A DNA stretch of 64,000 nt. Source: Gallintestinimicrobium propionicum (GTDB taxonomy: Bacteria; Bacillota; Clostridia; Lachnospirales; Lachnospiraceae). Below the pieces are notes generated by a model. The model made no database searches and was not told the DNA's origin. It saw nothing but the letters and a program-made list of their open reading frames with translations. How positions within the stretch are numbered: position 1 is the first letter of the stretch; each line of letters starts with the position of its first letter. Positions 25,400-34,564 of the stretch are shown piece after piece. The stretch spans positions 44,575 to 108,574 of the forward strand of contig NZ_JAOQJY010000013.1 in assembly GCF_025567525.1 (NCBI RefSeq), written 5' to 3'. Position numbers and translations under genes: made by a program.

Positions 25400-27258
25400 G
25401 TGACAAAATCAGAAAATATGTACTCCCAAACCTGCCGTACCTCTTTGTGTTCTGGTTCTTCTCCAAAATCGGGACGGCCTACCGGATCGCCCCCGGCACA
25501 GACTTCGGGACAAAGCTCATGGGGATGCTCGATACCTTCCCCAAAGCCTTTGAAACCTACTGGCCGGGGCTGGGAGGTATTGACCTGCTGGTGGGCCTTG
25601 CCGGTGCGGCTGGGGTGTATCTGCTGATACAGTCAAAGATCAGGCAGGCGAAAAAATTCCGGCGAGATGCGGAATACGGCACCGCCCGCTTTGGAACAAA
25701 GGAGGATATAAAGCCGTTTGTTGACCCANNNNNNNNNNNNNNNNNNNNNNNNNNNNNNNNNNNNNNNNNNNNNNNNNNNNNNNNNNNNNNNNNNNNNNNN
25801 NNNNNNNNNNNNNNNNNNNNNNNNNNNNNNNNNNNNNNNNNNNNNNNNNNNNNNNNNNNNNNNNNNNNNNNNNNNNNNNNNNNNNNNNNNNNNNNNNNNN
25901 NNNNNNNNNNNNNNNNNNNNNNNNNNNNNNNNNNNNNNNNNNNNNNNNNNNNNNNNNNNNNNNNNNNNNNNNNNNNNNNNNNNNNNNNNNNNNNNNNNNN
26001 NNNNNNNNNNNNNNNNNNNAACAGTATCGACTTTTCAAAATCCATGCACTACAATCCGCTGGCCTATATCAAGACGGAAAGCGATGTTTTGAAATTCGTT
26101 ACCGCCTTGATTGCCAACACCAAAGGCGACGGCAAGGAGGGCGACGAGTTCTGGACCAAAGCCGAAAACCTCTTGTACTGCGCCCTTGTGGCCTACATCG
26201 TCTTTGAGGGGCCGGAAGAAGAACGCAACATGAATACGCTGGTGGAAATGATAAACAGCATGGAAGTCCGGGAGGATGACGAAACCTTCAAAAATGCGGT
26301 GGACTATATGTTTGACGGGCTGGAACGCCGCAGCCCCCAGCACTTCGCCGTGAGGCAGTATAAGAAATACAAGCTCGCCAGCGGCAAGACGGCAAAAAGC
26401 ATTTTGATTTCCTGCGGTGCGCGACTGGCTCCCTTTGATATTCCCCAACTTCGGGAGATCATGTCTTATGACGAGCTGGAGCTGGATAAGCTGGGGGATG
26501 AAAAATCGGCGCTGTTCTTTCTTATCAGCGACACGGACACCACCTACAATTTTTTGGTTGCCCTCGCTTTTTCGCAGATGTTCAACCTTCTGTGTGAACG
26601 GGCTGACAACACCTATGGCGGGCGTCTGCCCTACCATGTGCGGGTGCTGTGGGACGAGGCAGCCAATACCGGACAGGTGCCGGGGCTGGAAAAGATCGTG
26701 GCCGTCATCCGCTCCCGTGAGATCAGCCTGACACTTTTTTATCAGGCAATGAGCCAGTGCAAGGCATTGTACAAAGACCATTCCGAAACCATCATGGGAA
26801 ACATGGACAGTATCGTGTTCCTCGGAGGCCGGGAGGCTTCCACCCTAAAGGATATTTCGGAAAACTGGCTGGGCAAGGCCACCATTTCCATGCAGACCGA
26901 GGGTCGCAGCCGTGGACAGTCTGAAAGTTACAGCCAGAATATGCAGCGGCTTGGCCGGGAGCTGATGACCACCAGCGAGATCACCACCATGCCCGGAGAT
27001 AAATGTATCTTGCAGCTTCGGGGGCTCCCGCCTTTCCTGTCCCCGAAGTATGACTTGAAAAAGCACCCGAATTACAAGTACACAGCCGAATTTGATAAAA
27101 AGAAAAACGCCTTCCGCTTGGAAAGCCTGTTCCGCCACCGGCCATTGAGACTAAAGCCGGAGGACGAATACACGGTGTACGAAGTGGACGGCTCCGACAC
27201 GGACGAAGAAGCTGACCTGTTGAATTTCGATGATCTGGACAGCGACGAGTTTGTGTAA
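25396..27258 (+). CDS. virD4: VirD4/TraG-type conjugative coupling protein (contains assembly gap)
   Basis: About 620 residues if the gap length is right. This ATPase brings the relaxase-DNA complex to the type IV channel. The N-terminus has two membrane helices (YLFVFWFFSKIGTAY and IDLLVGLAGAAGVYLLI). The Walker A region is lost in the N run (25729-26019). After it come SMHYNPLAYIKTESDVLKFV, GDEFWTKAENLLYCALVAY, Walker B-like VRVLWDEAANTGQ and LTLFYQAMSQ. The start is a TTG overlapping the pcfB stop. An intact P-loop is seen in the ICE2 relic copy at 55.5 kb. Confidence 0.93.
   Translation: MSDKIRKYVLPNLPYLFVFWFFSKIGTAYRIAPGTDFGTKLMGMLDTFPKAFETYWPGLGGIDLLVGLAGAAGVYLLIQSKIRQAKKFRRDAEYGTARFGTKEDIKPFVDPXXXXXXXXXXXXXXXXXXXXXXXXXXXXXXXXXXXXXXXXXXXXXXXXXXXXXXXXXXXXXXXXXXXXXXXXXXXXXXXXXXXXXXXXXXXXXXXXXNSIDFSKSMHYNPLAYIKTESDVLKFVTALIANTKGDGKEGDEFWTKAENLLYCALVAYIVFEGPEEERNMNTLVEMINSMEVREDDETFKNAVDYMFDGLERRSPQHFAVRQYKKYKLASGKTAKSILISCGARLAPFDIPQLREIMSYDELELDKLGDEKSALFFLISDTDTTYNFLVALAFSQMFNLLCERADNTYGGRLPYHVRVLWDEAANTGQVPGLEKIVAVIRSREISLTLFYQAMSQCKALYKDHSETIMGNMDSIVFLGGREASTLKDISENWLGKATISMQTEGRSRGQSESYSQNMQRLGRELMTTSEITTMPGDKCILQLRGLPPFLSPKYDLKKHPNYKYTAEFDKKKNAFRLESLFRHRPLRLKPEDEYTVYEVDGSDTDEEADLLNFDDLDSDEFV
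25729..26019. other. Assembly gap (291 N) in virD4
   Basis: Comparison with the ICE2 copy shows that the missing stretch is the P-loop region. The gap is a multiple of three and preserves the frame. Confidence 0.99.
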
Positions 27259-27281
27259 CTTCGGGCCATGATGACCCGAAG
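27259..27281. repeat. ICE1 23-bp palindrome, copy 4
   Basis: Arms CTTCGGGCCA / TGACCCGAAG, contiguous with the virD4 stop. Confidence 0.88.
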
Positions 27282-27282
27282 C

Positions 27283-27307
27283 GCCGCCGATGTGGGCGGC
27301 TTTTTTT
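27283..27307 (+). terminator. Intrinsic terminator or attenuator between virD4 and maff2
   Basis: GCCGCC and GGCGGC with a six-base loop, then seven T. Only 40 bases remain before the next start codon, too few for a full promoter, so it probably lets part of the transcription through. Confidence 0.75.
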
Positions 27308-27347
27308 GTACCCAAAACCATCAAACAAACAAAATGGAGGAACGTAT

Positions 27348-27563
27348 ATGGAATTTTTCAATCAGGCAATCGACATTCTTAAAATTCTGGTCATGGCTCT
27401 TGGCGCTGGTCTGGCGGTATGGGGCGTCATCAACCTTCTGGAAGGTTACGGGTCGGATAACCCTGCGGCAAAATCACAGGGCATTAAGCAGCTCATGGCG
27501 GGCGGCGGTGTCGTTCTGATCGGCCTTCAGCTTATCCCTCTGCTGTCCGGCCTGTTCAGCTAA
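27348..27563 (+). CDS. Maff2 family small membrane protein
   Basis: A 71-residue protein with two hydrophobic helices (ILKILVMALGAGLAVWGVINLL and LMAGGGVVLIGLQLIPLL) around a short polar loop. This matches the Maff2 family, a constant neighbour of virD4 and virB6 in Tn1549-like elements and probably a VirB2/VirB3-like channel part. GGAGG lies seven bases before the ATG at 27348. Confidence 0.85.
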   Translation: MEFFNQAIDILKILVMALGAGLAVWGVINLLEGYGSDNPAAKSQGIKQLMAGGGVVLIGLQLIPLLSGLFS

Positions 27564-27603
27564 GTGTCACCCGTTGTCCCTTTTCCAGAAAAGGAGCTGA
27601 TGT

Positions 27604-28470
27604 ATGGACTTTATCATCGACGCAATCGTTGAATGGCTGAAAGGTCTGCTCGTCGATGGTATCATGGGAAATCTGGATGGCCTTTTCGATAACGTCAATC
27701 AGAGCGTTGGCGAGATCGCCACACAGGTAGGCACGACCCCGGCGGACTGGAACGCCGGGGTCTTTTCCATGATACGACAGATCTCCGAAACTGCCATTCT
27801 GCCAATCGCCGGGGTCATCCTCACTTTTGTTATGACCTATGAACTGATACAGATGCTCATAGAACGCAACAACCTCCATGAAGTTGACACATGGATGTTT
27901 TTTAAGTGGGTGTTCAAAACCTTTGTGGCTGTGATGATCCTGACGAATACCTTCAATATCGTGCTGGCGGTCTTTGATGTGAGCCAGCATGTGATACAGC
28001 AGTCAGCGGGCATTATCCAGAACGGGACAGAGATCACGCCGGATGTGCTGGACAGTCTGCGGACAGAGCTTGAGGCGATGGAGTTAGGCCCTCTGTTCGG
28101 ACTCTGGCTCCAGTCCTTCCTGATCCAGCTTACCATGATTGCCTTAAACATCGTGATTTTCGTCATCGTATATGGCCGTATGATTGAAATTTATTTACTC
28201 ACAAGTTTAGCGCCTATCCCGTTTGCCACAGTCCCCAACAGGGAAACCGGACACATGGGGCAGAACTATTTCCGCTCCCTCTTTGCGGTGGGCTTTCAAG
28301 GTCTATTGATCTTAGTCTGTGTCGCCATCTATGCGGTGCTGATCCAGAGTATCGCCACCGACGGCGACCCCATCGGGGCGATCTGGGGCTGCGTGGGATA
28401 TACGGTGCTGCTGTGTTTTACCTTATTCAAAACAGGCAGTCTTGCAAAATCCATCTTCGGCTGCCATTAA
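27604..28470 (+). CDS. VirB6/TrbL-like conjugation membrane protein
   Basis: A 288-residue protein with five or more membrane helices (for example ILPIAGVILTFVMTYELIQML, FVAVMILTNTFNIVLAVF, MIALNIVIFVIVYGRM and LLILVCVAIYAVLIQ). It fits the CD0411-type TrbL/VirB6 proteins that form the inner-membrane pore of the conjugation channel. Confidence 0.88.
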   Translation: MDFIIDAIVEWLKGLLVDGIMGNLDGLFDNVNQSVGEIATQVGTTPADWNAGVFSMIRQISETAILPIAGVILTFVMTYELIQMLIERNNLHEVDTWMFFKWVFKTFVAVMILTNTFNIVLAVFDVSQHVIQQSAGIIQNGTEITPDVLDSLRTELEAMELGPLFGLWLQSFLIQLTMIALNIVIFVIVYGRMIEIYLLTSLAPIPFATVPNRETGHMGQNYFRSLFAVGFQGLLILVCVAIYAVLIQSIATDGDPIGAIWGCVGYTVLLCFTLFKTGSLAKSIFGCH

Positions 28471-28474
28471 GAGA

Positions 28475-28497
28475 CTTCGGGCCATGCTGACCCGAAG
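28475..28497. repeat. ICE1 23-bp palindrome, copy 5
   Basis: Arms CTTCGGGCCA / TGACCCGAAG, four bases after the virB6 stop and just before the next ribosome-binding site. Confidence 0.88.
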
Positions 28498-28512
28498 CGG
28501 AAAGGAGGCGGT

Positions 28513-29154
28513 ATGCCTCGGCGTTACAAACAGGGTGCGGACGGACAGCCGCACCCGGCTTTCTATGGAAAGCTCCCCGAAGAATTTTCTAAAGCAGACA
28601 CCATGCGCTTTATGGTGGAAACCGATCTGAAACTGTCCGGGTGCGTATCGGCGGACACGCTGGCGGCACTCCGGGCGGAAGGCTATGACTACAAGGACGG
28701 GAACCTTGTTCCCGCCGGAAAGGAGGAAACCATGCAGGAAAAGGTTGCAAACACCACCCCGGCCGCACCGTTGAAGCTGGATGTAAGCGTGCGGGTCATC
28801 GAACCTGTGAAAAATCTGATGGGCTTTGCCAGCGTGAAATTCAATGACTGCTTTGTGGTGGAAAATCTGAAAATCGTACAGGGCAGCAAGGGCCTCTTTC
28901 TTGGGATGCCCAGCCAGCCGGACGGCAAAGGCGGCTATCGGGATATGGCCTACCCTGTCACAAAGGAGTTCCGGGAGCAGCTCAATACTGCTGTTCTGCA
29001 AGCCTATGAGGCAAAGCTGGAACAGATGGCGGAGCGCGGCTCTGTGGGGCGTGCGTCCATCAGCGACCAGCTCAAAGCCGGAAAAGCGGCTGCCGAACAG
29101 GCAAAGGCAGAGCGGCCTCCGAAGGAAAAGCCCAGCCGCAGTGCAGAGCGTTGA
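28513..29154 (+). CDS. SpoVG-domain protein of the conjugation operon
   Basis: A 213-residue protein. The first 70 residues (MPRRYKQGADGQPHPAFYGK onward) are unassigned. Residues about 85-165 form a SpoVG-like domain (VSVRVIEPVKNLMGFASVKFN, then NLKIVQGSKGLFLGMPS). SpoVG is a nucleic-acid-binding regulator in Firmicutes; in ICEs its role is unknown. The C-terminus is alanine-lysine-rich. AAAGGAGG lies four bases before the ATG. Internal M at about residue 76 might give a second, SpoVG-only product. Confidence 0.82.
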   Translation: MPRRYKQGADGQPHPAFYGKLPEEFSKADTMRFMVETDLKLSGCVSADTLAALRAEGYDYKDGNLVPAGKEETMQEKVANTTPAAPLKLDVSVRVIEPVKNLMGFASVKFNDCFVVENLKIVQGSKGLFLGMPSQPDGKGGYRDMAYPVTKEFREQLNTAVLQAYEAKLEQMAERGSVGRASISDQLKAGKAAAEQAKAERPPKEKPSRSAER

Positions 29155-29177
29155 CCTCGGGCCATGCTGACACGAAG
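29155..29177. repeat. ICE1 23-bp palindrome, copy 6
   Basis: Arms CCTCGGGCCA / TGACACGAAG (one extra change), contiguous with the preceding stop. Confidence 0.82.
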
Positions 29178-29196
29178 CAGAAAGGAGGCGGGAACC

Positions 29197-29817
29197 ATGC
29201 CACGCAAACGGACGGGCTATGACGCGGCCTGCTATTACGACGGAAAACTGCTGGGCCGCTGTACCAAAGCGGACAGCGACGCCTATACCCTGTTGATGAA
29301 CGCCTGCGGCGGGGAGGCTGCCCGTGTTCTTCGGGAATATGCCTATTTTTCCCCAGAACTGAAAGCCATCTTGGAAAAGGCGGCGCTCATGCAGGCGGAC
29401 CGGAGCCGGACGGGCGGAATGTTCCATGCGCCGAAAAGCTCCCCGTGGGGCGAGGTGCAGAATTGTGAAACCCTCTGTCCGGGGGTGTTTCTGGTATCTA
29501 CCGCCAGCCACGGCGGAACGATGGTGGCAAACGAGGTAGCCGCCGTTCTCTCCCCAGCGGCCAAAAAATGCGGCTTCAAGGACAAGGGCTATATCTGCTA
29601 TGAGGAGGACGCACAGGAAAGCGTAGTGCTCCGGGAGCTGCTGGACAAAAAGCTGTGGAAAATCCCTGACCGCATTAAGGACAAAGGACAGTTTGAAGAA
29701 AAACTCAATCAGTCCATCCGGCAGTATCACCCCGAATACTGGCGGGCAAGGCAGAGCGGACGAGAGGCCGCCGAAGCTGCCCGCAGCACAGCCCCGGCCA
29801 AAGAGGCCGCAAGATAA
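29197..29817 (+). CDS. DUF7007-like conserved ICE protein
   Basis: A 206-residue protein. The central WGEVQNCETLCPGVFLVSTASHGG block resembles DUF7007 domains of phage and ICE proteins; function unknown. AAAGGAGG lies eight bases before the ATG at 29197. The C-terminus is alanine-rich. It sits between the SpoVG-like and PrgI genes. Confidence 0.65.
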   Translation: MPRKRTGYDAACYYDGKLLGRCTKADSDAYTLLMNACGGEAARVLREYAYFSPELKAILEKAALMQADRSRTGGMFHAPKSSPWGEVQNCETLCPGVFLVSTASHGGTMVANEVAAVLSPAAKKCGFKDKGYICYEEDAQESVVLRELLDKKLWKIPDRIKDKGQFEEKLNQSIRQYHPEYWRARQSGREAAEAARSTAPAKEAAR

Positions 29818-29840
29818 CCTCGGGTCATGCTGGCCCGAAG
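29818..29840. repeat. ICE1 23-bp palindrome, copy 7
   Basis: Arms CCTCGGGTCA / TGGCCCGAAG, directly after a stop and before the prgI ribosome-binding site. Confidence 0.86.
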
Positions 29841-29861
29841 CAATAAAGGAGGTGTACCAAA

Positions 29862-30248
29862 ATGGCCTATGTACCAGTACCAAAAGACCTTTCCAAAATC
29901 AAGACAAAGCTGGCCTTCAATCTGACGAAGCGCCAGCTTGTTTGTTTTTCCAGCGCGGCGGCGGTGGGCCTCCCGGCCTACCTGTTTTCCCGTGGCAGTA
30001 TCGGGAACAGCGCCGCCATGTTCCTGATGATCGGCCTCATGCTCCCGTTCTTCTTTCTGGCTATGTATGAACGGGATGGCCTTCCGCTGGAAAAAGTGCT
30101 GAAAAACATCATCCGCACCCGGTTCCTCTATCCCCGGGTGCGGCCTTACAAAACCGAAAACTTCTATGCGCTGCTTAGCGCCAGAAAGGAGGCGCAGCCG
30201 ATTGCGAAACAACAGAAGGGCCGGAAAGCCCGCAGGCAGAAAGCCTGA
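29862..30248 (+). CDS. PrgI family conjugation protein (VirB3-like)
   Basis: A 128-residue protein, MAYVPVPKDLSKIKTKLAFN, with two membrane helices (QLVCFSSAAAVGLPAYLF and AMFLMIGLMLPFFFLAMY). PrgI proteins accompany VirB4 in Gram-positive systems and correspond to VirB3. Its 3' end overlaps the VirB4 gene by 47 bases. Confidence 0.9.
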   Translation: MAYVPVPKDLSKIKTKLAFNLTKRQLVCFSSAAAVGLPAYLFSRGSIGNSAAMFLMIGLMLPFFFLAMYERDGLPLEKVLKNIIRTRFLYPRVRPYKTENFYALLSARKEAQPIAKQQKGRKARRQKA

Positions 30249-32595
30249 AAAGCAGGGCCTTACCGGCCTGTTCACGAAAGGAAAGAACATTCCCACCACC
30301 GCCCAGCAGACCCTCCCTTACCGGGAAATGTACCGGGACGGGGTGTGCCGGGTAGCGGACCGCTATTACACCAAAACCATTGAATACGAGGACATCAACT
30401 ACCAGCTCGCACAGTCCGAAGATCAGGCGGCCATCTTTGACGGGTGGAGCGCCTGCCTCAACTACTTTGACAGCAGCCTTCCGTTCCAGCTTTCCTTCCT
30501 CAACCACCGGAGCCGCCCGGGCAGCCGGTACAGCGTGAACATCCCCATGCAGGACGATGATTACAACAGCGTCCGGTGTGAGTATGTGGAAATGCTGGAA
30601 AACCAGATCGCCAAAAGCAACAACGGCATTGTCCGCACAAAGCTCCTGACCTTCGGCGTGAACGTGGACGACCTTCCCACCGCCAGGGCAAGGCTGGAAC
30701 GTGTAGAGGCGGACATTTGCGGGAACTTCAAAAAGCTGGGCGTCAAGTGCCGCTCCCTTTCGGGGCTGGAACGGCTGGAACTCCTTCACGGACAGCTCCA
30801 CCCCGGCAGCGGCTCCCCCTTCCGGTTTTCATGGGATATGATCCCCAAAACCGGGCTTTCCACCAAAGACTTTATCGCCCCGGACAGTTTCGATTTTCGT
30901 TTCAGCCGACTGTTCCGGGTGGGGACGACTTGGGGCGCCGCCTCCTACTTGCAGATTTTGGCCTCGGAGCTCTCGGACAAGCTGCTGGCGGAGCTTTTGG
31001 AAATGGATGCGGAAATGACCATCACTCTCCATATCCAAACCGTCGATCAGGCCGCCGCCGTAAAATCTATCAAGGCCAAAGTCTCCGACATTGACAAGAT
31101 GAAGGTGGAGGAACAAAAGAAGGCAGCTCGGTCAGGGTACGACATGGACATACTTCCACCCGACCTTGTAACGTACAGCAACGACGCAAAGACCCTTCTG
31201 GAAGATTTACAGAGCAGGAATGAAAGAATGTTCCTGCTGACCTTCCTTGTAGTGAACATGGCCCCGACCCGCCGGGAGCTGGACAACGACCTGTTCACGG
31301 TATCTGGTATCGTCCAGAAATACAACTGCACCTTGAAGCGGCTGGACTTCCAGCAGGAGGATGGTTTTCTTTCCAGCCTTCCGCTTGGCCATAACGGCAT
31401 TGAGATCAAGCGCGGCATGACGACCAGCTCCACGGCCATTTTCGTTCCCTTTATGACGCAGGAGCTCCGCATGGATGGCGAAGCCGTCTATTACGGGCTC
31501 AACGCACTTTCCCATAACGTCATCATGGCAAACCGGAAAAAGCTCAAAAACCCCAACGGCCTGTTCCTCGGCGTGCCGGGCTCCGGCAAATCCTTTGCCG
31601 CAAAGCGGGAGCTTGTGAACGTGTTCCTTGCCACCCGTGACCGGATCATTGTGGTGGACCCGATGGGCGAATACTCGCCCCTTATCAAGCGGCTGGGCGG
31701 ACAGGTTATCGAGATCGCCCCGGACAGCCCCCACCACATCAATCCGATGGACATTGACCTGAGCTTTGACGAGGAAAACCCGATGGCGCTGAAAGCCGAC
31801 TTTATCCTGTCGCTGATGGAGCTGATCGTTGGCGGCAAGGATGGCTTGCAGCCGGTGGAGCGGACCGTCATTGACCGCTGTGTACGCCAGATGTACCGGG
31901 AACATTTGCAGGACCCGGAAACAAGCAAAATGCCGACCCTCCAAACCCTGTATGACCTGCTCTGTTCCCAGCCGGAGGGCGAGGCGGTACGGCTGGCAAC
32001 TGCCCTTGAAATCTATGTGTCGGGTTCCCTTAACGTGTTCAACCATGAAACCAATGTGGACTTAAACCGCCGTCTGGTATGCCTTGACTTGAAAAAGCTG
32101 GGGGCCGGGCTTCGGACGATTGCCATGCTCATTATGCAGGACTTGGTAAACTCGCAGGTGTCCATGAATTTCCTCCGCGGTATCGCTACATGGTGCTACT
32201 TCGACGAGTTCCATGTGCTGCTCCGTGACCGGCTGACGGCAAGCTACTGTGTGGCGATCTGGAAAATGCTGCGAAAAAAAGGGTGCGTTCCCAGTGCTTT
32301 AACGCAGAACGTGAAGGATTTTCTGGCAAGCCCGGAGATTGAGAACATCTTTGAAAACTCGGACTTCCTTGTGCTTCTCTCGCAGGCACAGGGCGACCGG
32401 CAGATTTTAGCCAAACAGCTTGGGATCAGCCCCCACCAGCTTTCCTATGTGACCCATACCAATTCCGGCGAAGGGTTGCTGTTCTTCGGGAATACCACCA
32501 TCCCGTTTGTTGACCGCTTCCCGCAGAATACCGAGCTGTACGCCATTATGACCACCCGCCCGGAGGACAAAAAACAGGAAATGAACCGGGCATAA
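30202..32595 (+). CDS. virB4: VirB4/TraE-type conjugation ATPase
   Basis: A 797-residue ATPase that powers assembly and substrate transfer by the type IV channel. Walker A is GVPGSGKSFAAKRE; the region IIVVDPMGEYSPL and the later VCLDLKKLG and ATWCYFDEFHVLL (Walker B) are present. The N-terminal third (QTLPYREMYRDGVCRVADRYY) is the TraC/VirB4 N-domain. The start is a TTG at 30202 placed nine bases after AAGGAGG, inside prgI; an ATG 36 bases earlier has no site. Confidence 0.94.
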   Translation: MRNNRRAGKPAGRKPEKQGLTGLFTKGKNIPTTAQQTLPYREMYRDGVCRVADRYYTKTIEYEDINYQLAQSEDQAAIFDGWSACLNYFDSSLPFQLSFLNHRSRPGSRYSVNIPMQDDDYNSVRCEYVEMLENQIAKSNNGIVRTKLLTFGVNVDDLPTARARLERVEADICGNFKKLGVKCRSLSGLERLELLHGQLHPGSGSPFRFSWDMIPKTGLSTKDFIAPDSFDFRFSRLFRVGTTWGAASYLQILASELSDKLLAELLEMDAEMTITLHIQTVDQAAAVKSIKAKVSDIDKMKVEEQKKAARSGYDMDILPPDLVTYSNDAKTLLEDLQSRNERMFLLTFLVVNMAPTRRELDNDLFTVSGIVQKYNCTLKRLDFQQEDGFLSSLPLGHNGIEIKRGMTTSSTAIFVPFMTQELRMDGEAVYYGLNALSHNVIMANRKKLKNPNGLFLGVPGSGKSFAAKRELVNVFLATRDRIIVVDPMGEYSPLIKRLGGQVIEIAPDSPHHINPMDIDLSFDEENPMALKADFILSLMELIVGGKDGLQPVERTVIDRCVRQMYREHLQDPETSKMPTLQTLYDLLCSQPEGEAVRLATALEIYVSGSLNVFNHETNVDLNRRLVCLDLKKLGAGLRTIAMLIMQDLVNSQVSMNFLRGIATWCYFDEFHVLLRDRLTASYCVAIWKMLRKKGCVPSALTQNVKDFLASPEIENIFENSDFLVLLSQAQGDRQILAKQLGISPHQLSYVTHTNSGEGLLFFGNTTIPFVDRFPQNTELYAIMTTRPEDKKQEMNRA

Positions 32596-32599
32596 CACA

Positions 32600-32622
32600 C
32601 TTCGGGCCATGATGGCCCGAGG
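32600..32622. repeat. ICE1 23-bp palindrome, copy 8
   Basis: Arms CTTCGGGCCA / TGGCCCGAGG, four bases after the virB4 stop. Confidence 0.88.
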
Positions 32623-32643
32623 TTTGGAAAGGAGGGATACATC

Positions 32644-34542
32644 ATCGGAAAGAAACCGGACAAACGGAATTTTCAAAGGCCGGGGCCGACGGAGGATACC
32701 GGGGGCAATCGCCCCGGACCGGCTGAACGGGAAAGACCTTCCCCCGCACCATCCCGACGTCTGCGGTTTGAGGACGAGGATACCGGACAGGACAGCCCTT
32801 CGGGCCATCATGGCCCGAAGTCCAAAAGCGGCAAGTTTCAAGAGGACAGCCGGAAAAGCCGTCCCTCTGACCGCATGAGGCAGGAAGATGAAGCGGGCGG
32901 GCCGCAGGATACCGGCAAGGCACAGGAGCCGGAGGGCTCCGCCGAGAAGGCCGGGAGCAAAAAGGACAAGTACCAGAAAGCACAGGCAAAAGCGGAACAC
33001 GCCGGGGAAAAGCTGGGAAAGGCCCGGGAGAAACTGGACAAGACCGAGGCAAAACGGGCAGCGAAGAAGCCGCCGGGGCTTGCAAAAAAGGCAGTCCGGG
33101 GAGCCCGCACAGAAGCGTGGTTCTATGTCCACAACAAGATACACGAGGTTGAGCATGAAAATGTGGGTGTGGAAGGAGCCCATAAATCCGAGCTGGCCGC
33201 AGAGGCCGGAGCCCGGAAACTGACCCGCTATGCCAAACGCCGCTGGCGGGAACACCCAGCCCGGAAGGTGGCAAAGTGGGAACGGAAGGACATAAAAGCC
33301 CGGGCCAATGTAGATTTTCAAAAGATGGCCTCCGAGCACCCGGAACTTGCCAGCAATCCGCTTTCCCGTGTGCAGCAGAAATGGAAACTGAAACGCCGGT
33401 ATTCCAAAGAAGCAAAGGCGGCTGCAAAACAGGGCGCAAAGGCCGCAAAGAAAACCGCTGCCGCTTCGGGAACTGCGACCCGTCGGGCGGCGCAGTTTGT
33501 GACCCGTCATCCCGTGGCGGTGCTGCTCCTGCTCCTGCTGTTGCTGCTCTGTTTTCTTGTGTCGGCGGTAAACTCCATCTTTCCCACGCTTGGCAGCGGC
33601 CTTGCCAATGCGTTATCCGGCACCTCCTACGCCTCGGAGGATACGGACCTGCTGGGCGTGGACGAGGACTACACGGCACTGGAAAACGAGCTGGCGCAGA
33701 CGGTAGCGAACATCGAAAGCACCCATCCCGGCTATGACGAGTACCGCTATTCCGTGGACGAGATCGGCCATAACCCCTATGAGCTGGCATCCTATCTCTC
33801 GGCAAAGTACCATGTGTATTTCCGGGAACAGGTGCAGGACGAACTGCGGGAGATCTTCGAGGCACAGTATGAGCTGACCTTGACGGAGGAAGTCGAGATA
33901 CGCTACCGCACCGAAACCAGCACCGACCCGGAGACCGGGGAAACCACCACCGAGGAAGTCCCCTATGAGTATTACATTCTCAATGTGACCCTCACAAACA
34001 AGACGCTGCCCGCCGTGATCCTGCCGAGGCTTAACGAACAGCAGCGGGAAATCTACACCGTTATGCAGCAGCTCAAAGGCAACAAACCCTATCTGTGGGA
34101 AGGGATTTACAACGGTGGCGAAGATACCGGCCCCAGCTATGAGATACCCGGCGAGGCGCTGGATGACCCGGCTTTTGCGGTGCTCATGGAAGAAGCCACA
34201 AAGTACATCGGCTGGCCCTATGTGTGGGGCGGCTCCAGCCCGTCCACCTCCTTTGACTGTTCGGGCTTTGTCTGCTGGGTGTACACGGCCAGCGGCGTCC
34301 ACAACCTGCCCCGTACCACGGCGCAGGGCATTTACAACCAGTGTGCTATCATTTCTCCCTCCGAGGCAAAGCCCGGCGACATTATCTTTTTCACGGGAAC
34401 CTATGACAGCCCCGGCCCTGTATCCCATGTGGGAATTTATGTGGGCGACGGGATGATGCTCCATTGTGGTTCGCCCATCCAATACGCAAACATCAATTCA
34501 AGCTACTGGCAGACACATTTCTATGCCTTCGGGCGTTTGTGA
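32644..34542 (+). CDS. NlpC/P60 peptidoglycan hydrolase of the conjugation machine; likely AUC start
   Basis: About 632 residues. A basic N-terminal region is followed by a membrane helix (PVAVLLLLLLLLLCFLVSAV), an external domain and a C-terminal NlpC/P60 domain: YVWGGSSPSTSFDCSGFVCW with catalytic Cys, then VSHVGIYVGDG with His. It should open the cell wall for the channel, like VirB1 or Tn916 Orf14. No ATG, GTG or TTG is in frame between the virB4 stop and 32875, where no ribosome-binding site exists. AGGAGG is eight bases before ATC at 32644, so AUC initiation is likely. Confidence 0.88.
   Translation: MGKKPDKRNFQRPGPTEDTGGNRPGPAERERPSPAPSRRLRFEDEDTGQDSPSGHHGPKSKSGKFQEDSRKSRPSDRMRQEDEAGGPQDTGKAQEPEGSAEKAGSKKDKYQKAQAKAEHAGEKLGKAREKLDKTEAKRAAKKPPGLAKKAVRGARTEAWFYVHNKIHEVEHENVGVEGAHKSELAAEAGARKLTRYAKRRWREHPARKVAKWERKDIKARANVDFQKMASEHPELASNPLSRVQQKWKLKRRYSKEAKAAAKQGAKAAKKTAAASGTATRRAAQFVTRHPVAVLLLLLLLLLCFLVSAVNSIFPTLGSGLANALSGTSYASEDTDLLGVDEDYTALENELAQTVANIESTHPGYDEYRYSVDEIGHNPYELASYLSAKYHVYFREQVQDELREIFEAQYELTLTEEVEIRYRTETSTDPETGETTTEEVPYEYYILNVTLTNKTLPAVILPRLNEQQREIYTVMQQLKGNKPYLWEGIYNGGEDTGPSYEIPGEALDDPAFAVLMEEATKYIGWPYVWGGSSPSTSFDCSGFVCWVYTASGVHNLPRTTAQGIYNQCAIISPSEAKPGDIIFFTGTYDSPGPVSHVGIYVGDGMMLHCGSPIQYANINSSYWQTHFYAFGRL
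32798..32820. repeat. ICE1 23-bp palindrome, copy 9 (within coding sequence)
   Basis: Perfect arms; read in frame as SGHHGPK within the NlpC/P60 N-terminal region. Confidence 0.88.
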
Positions 34543-34564
34543 GCCAGAGGAAAGGAGTCCTTGC

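Noticed and set aside
28423..29883. Minus-strand open frame of 486 codons
   Set aside because: It lies opposite the SpoVG-like and DUF7007-like genes, which have ribosome-binding sites and recognisable domains. Its composition is typical of antisense frames in GC-rich DNA.
32642..33865. Minus-strand open frame of 407 codons
   Set aside because: Antisense to the NlpC/P60 gene; proline-arginine-serine-rich with no domain.
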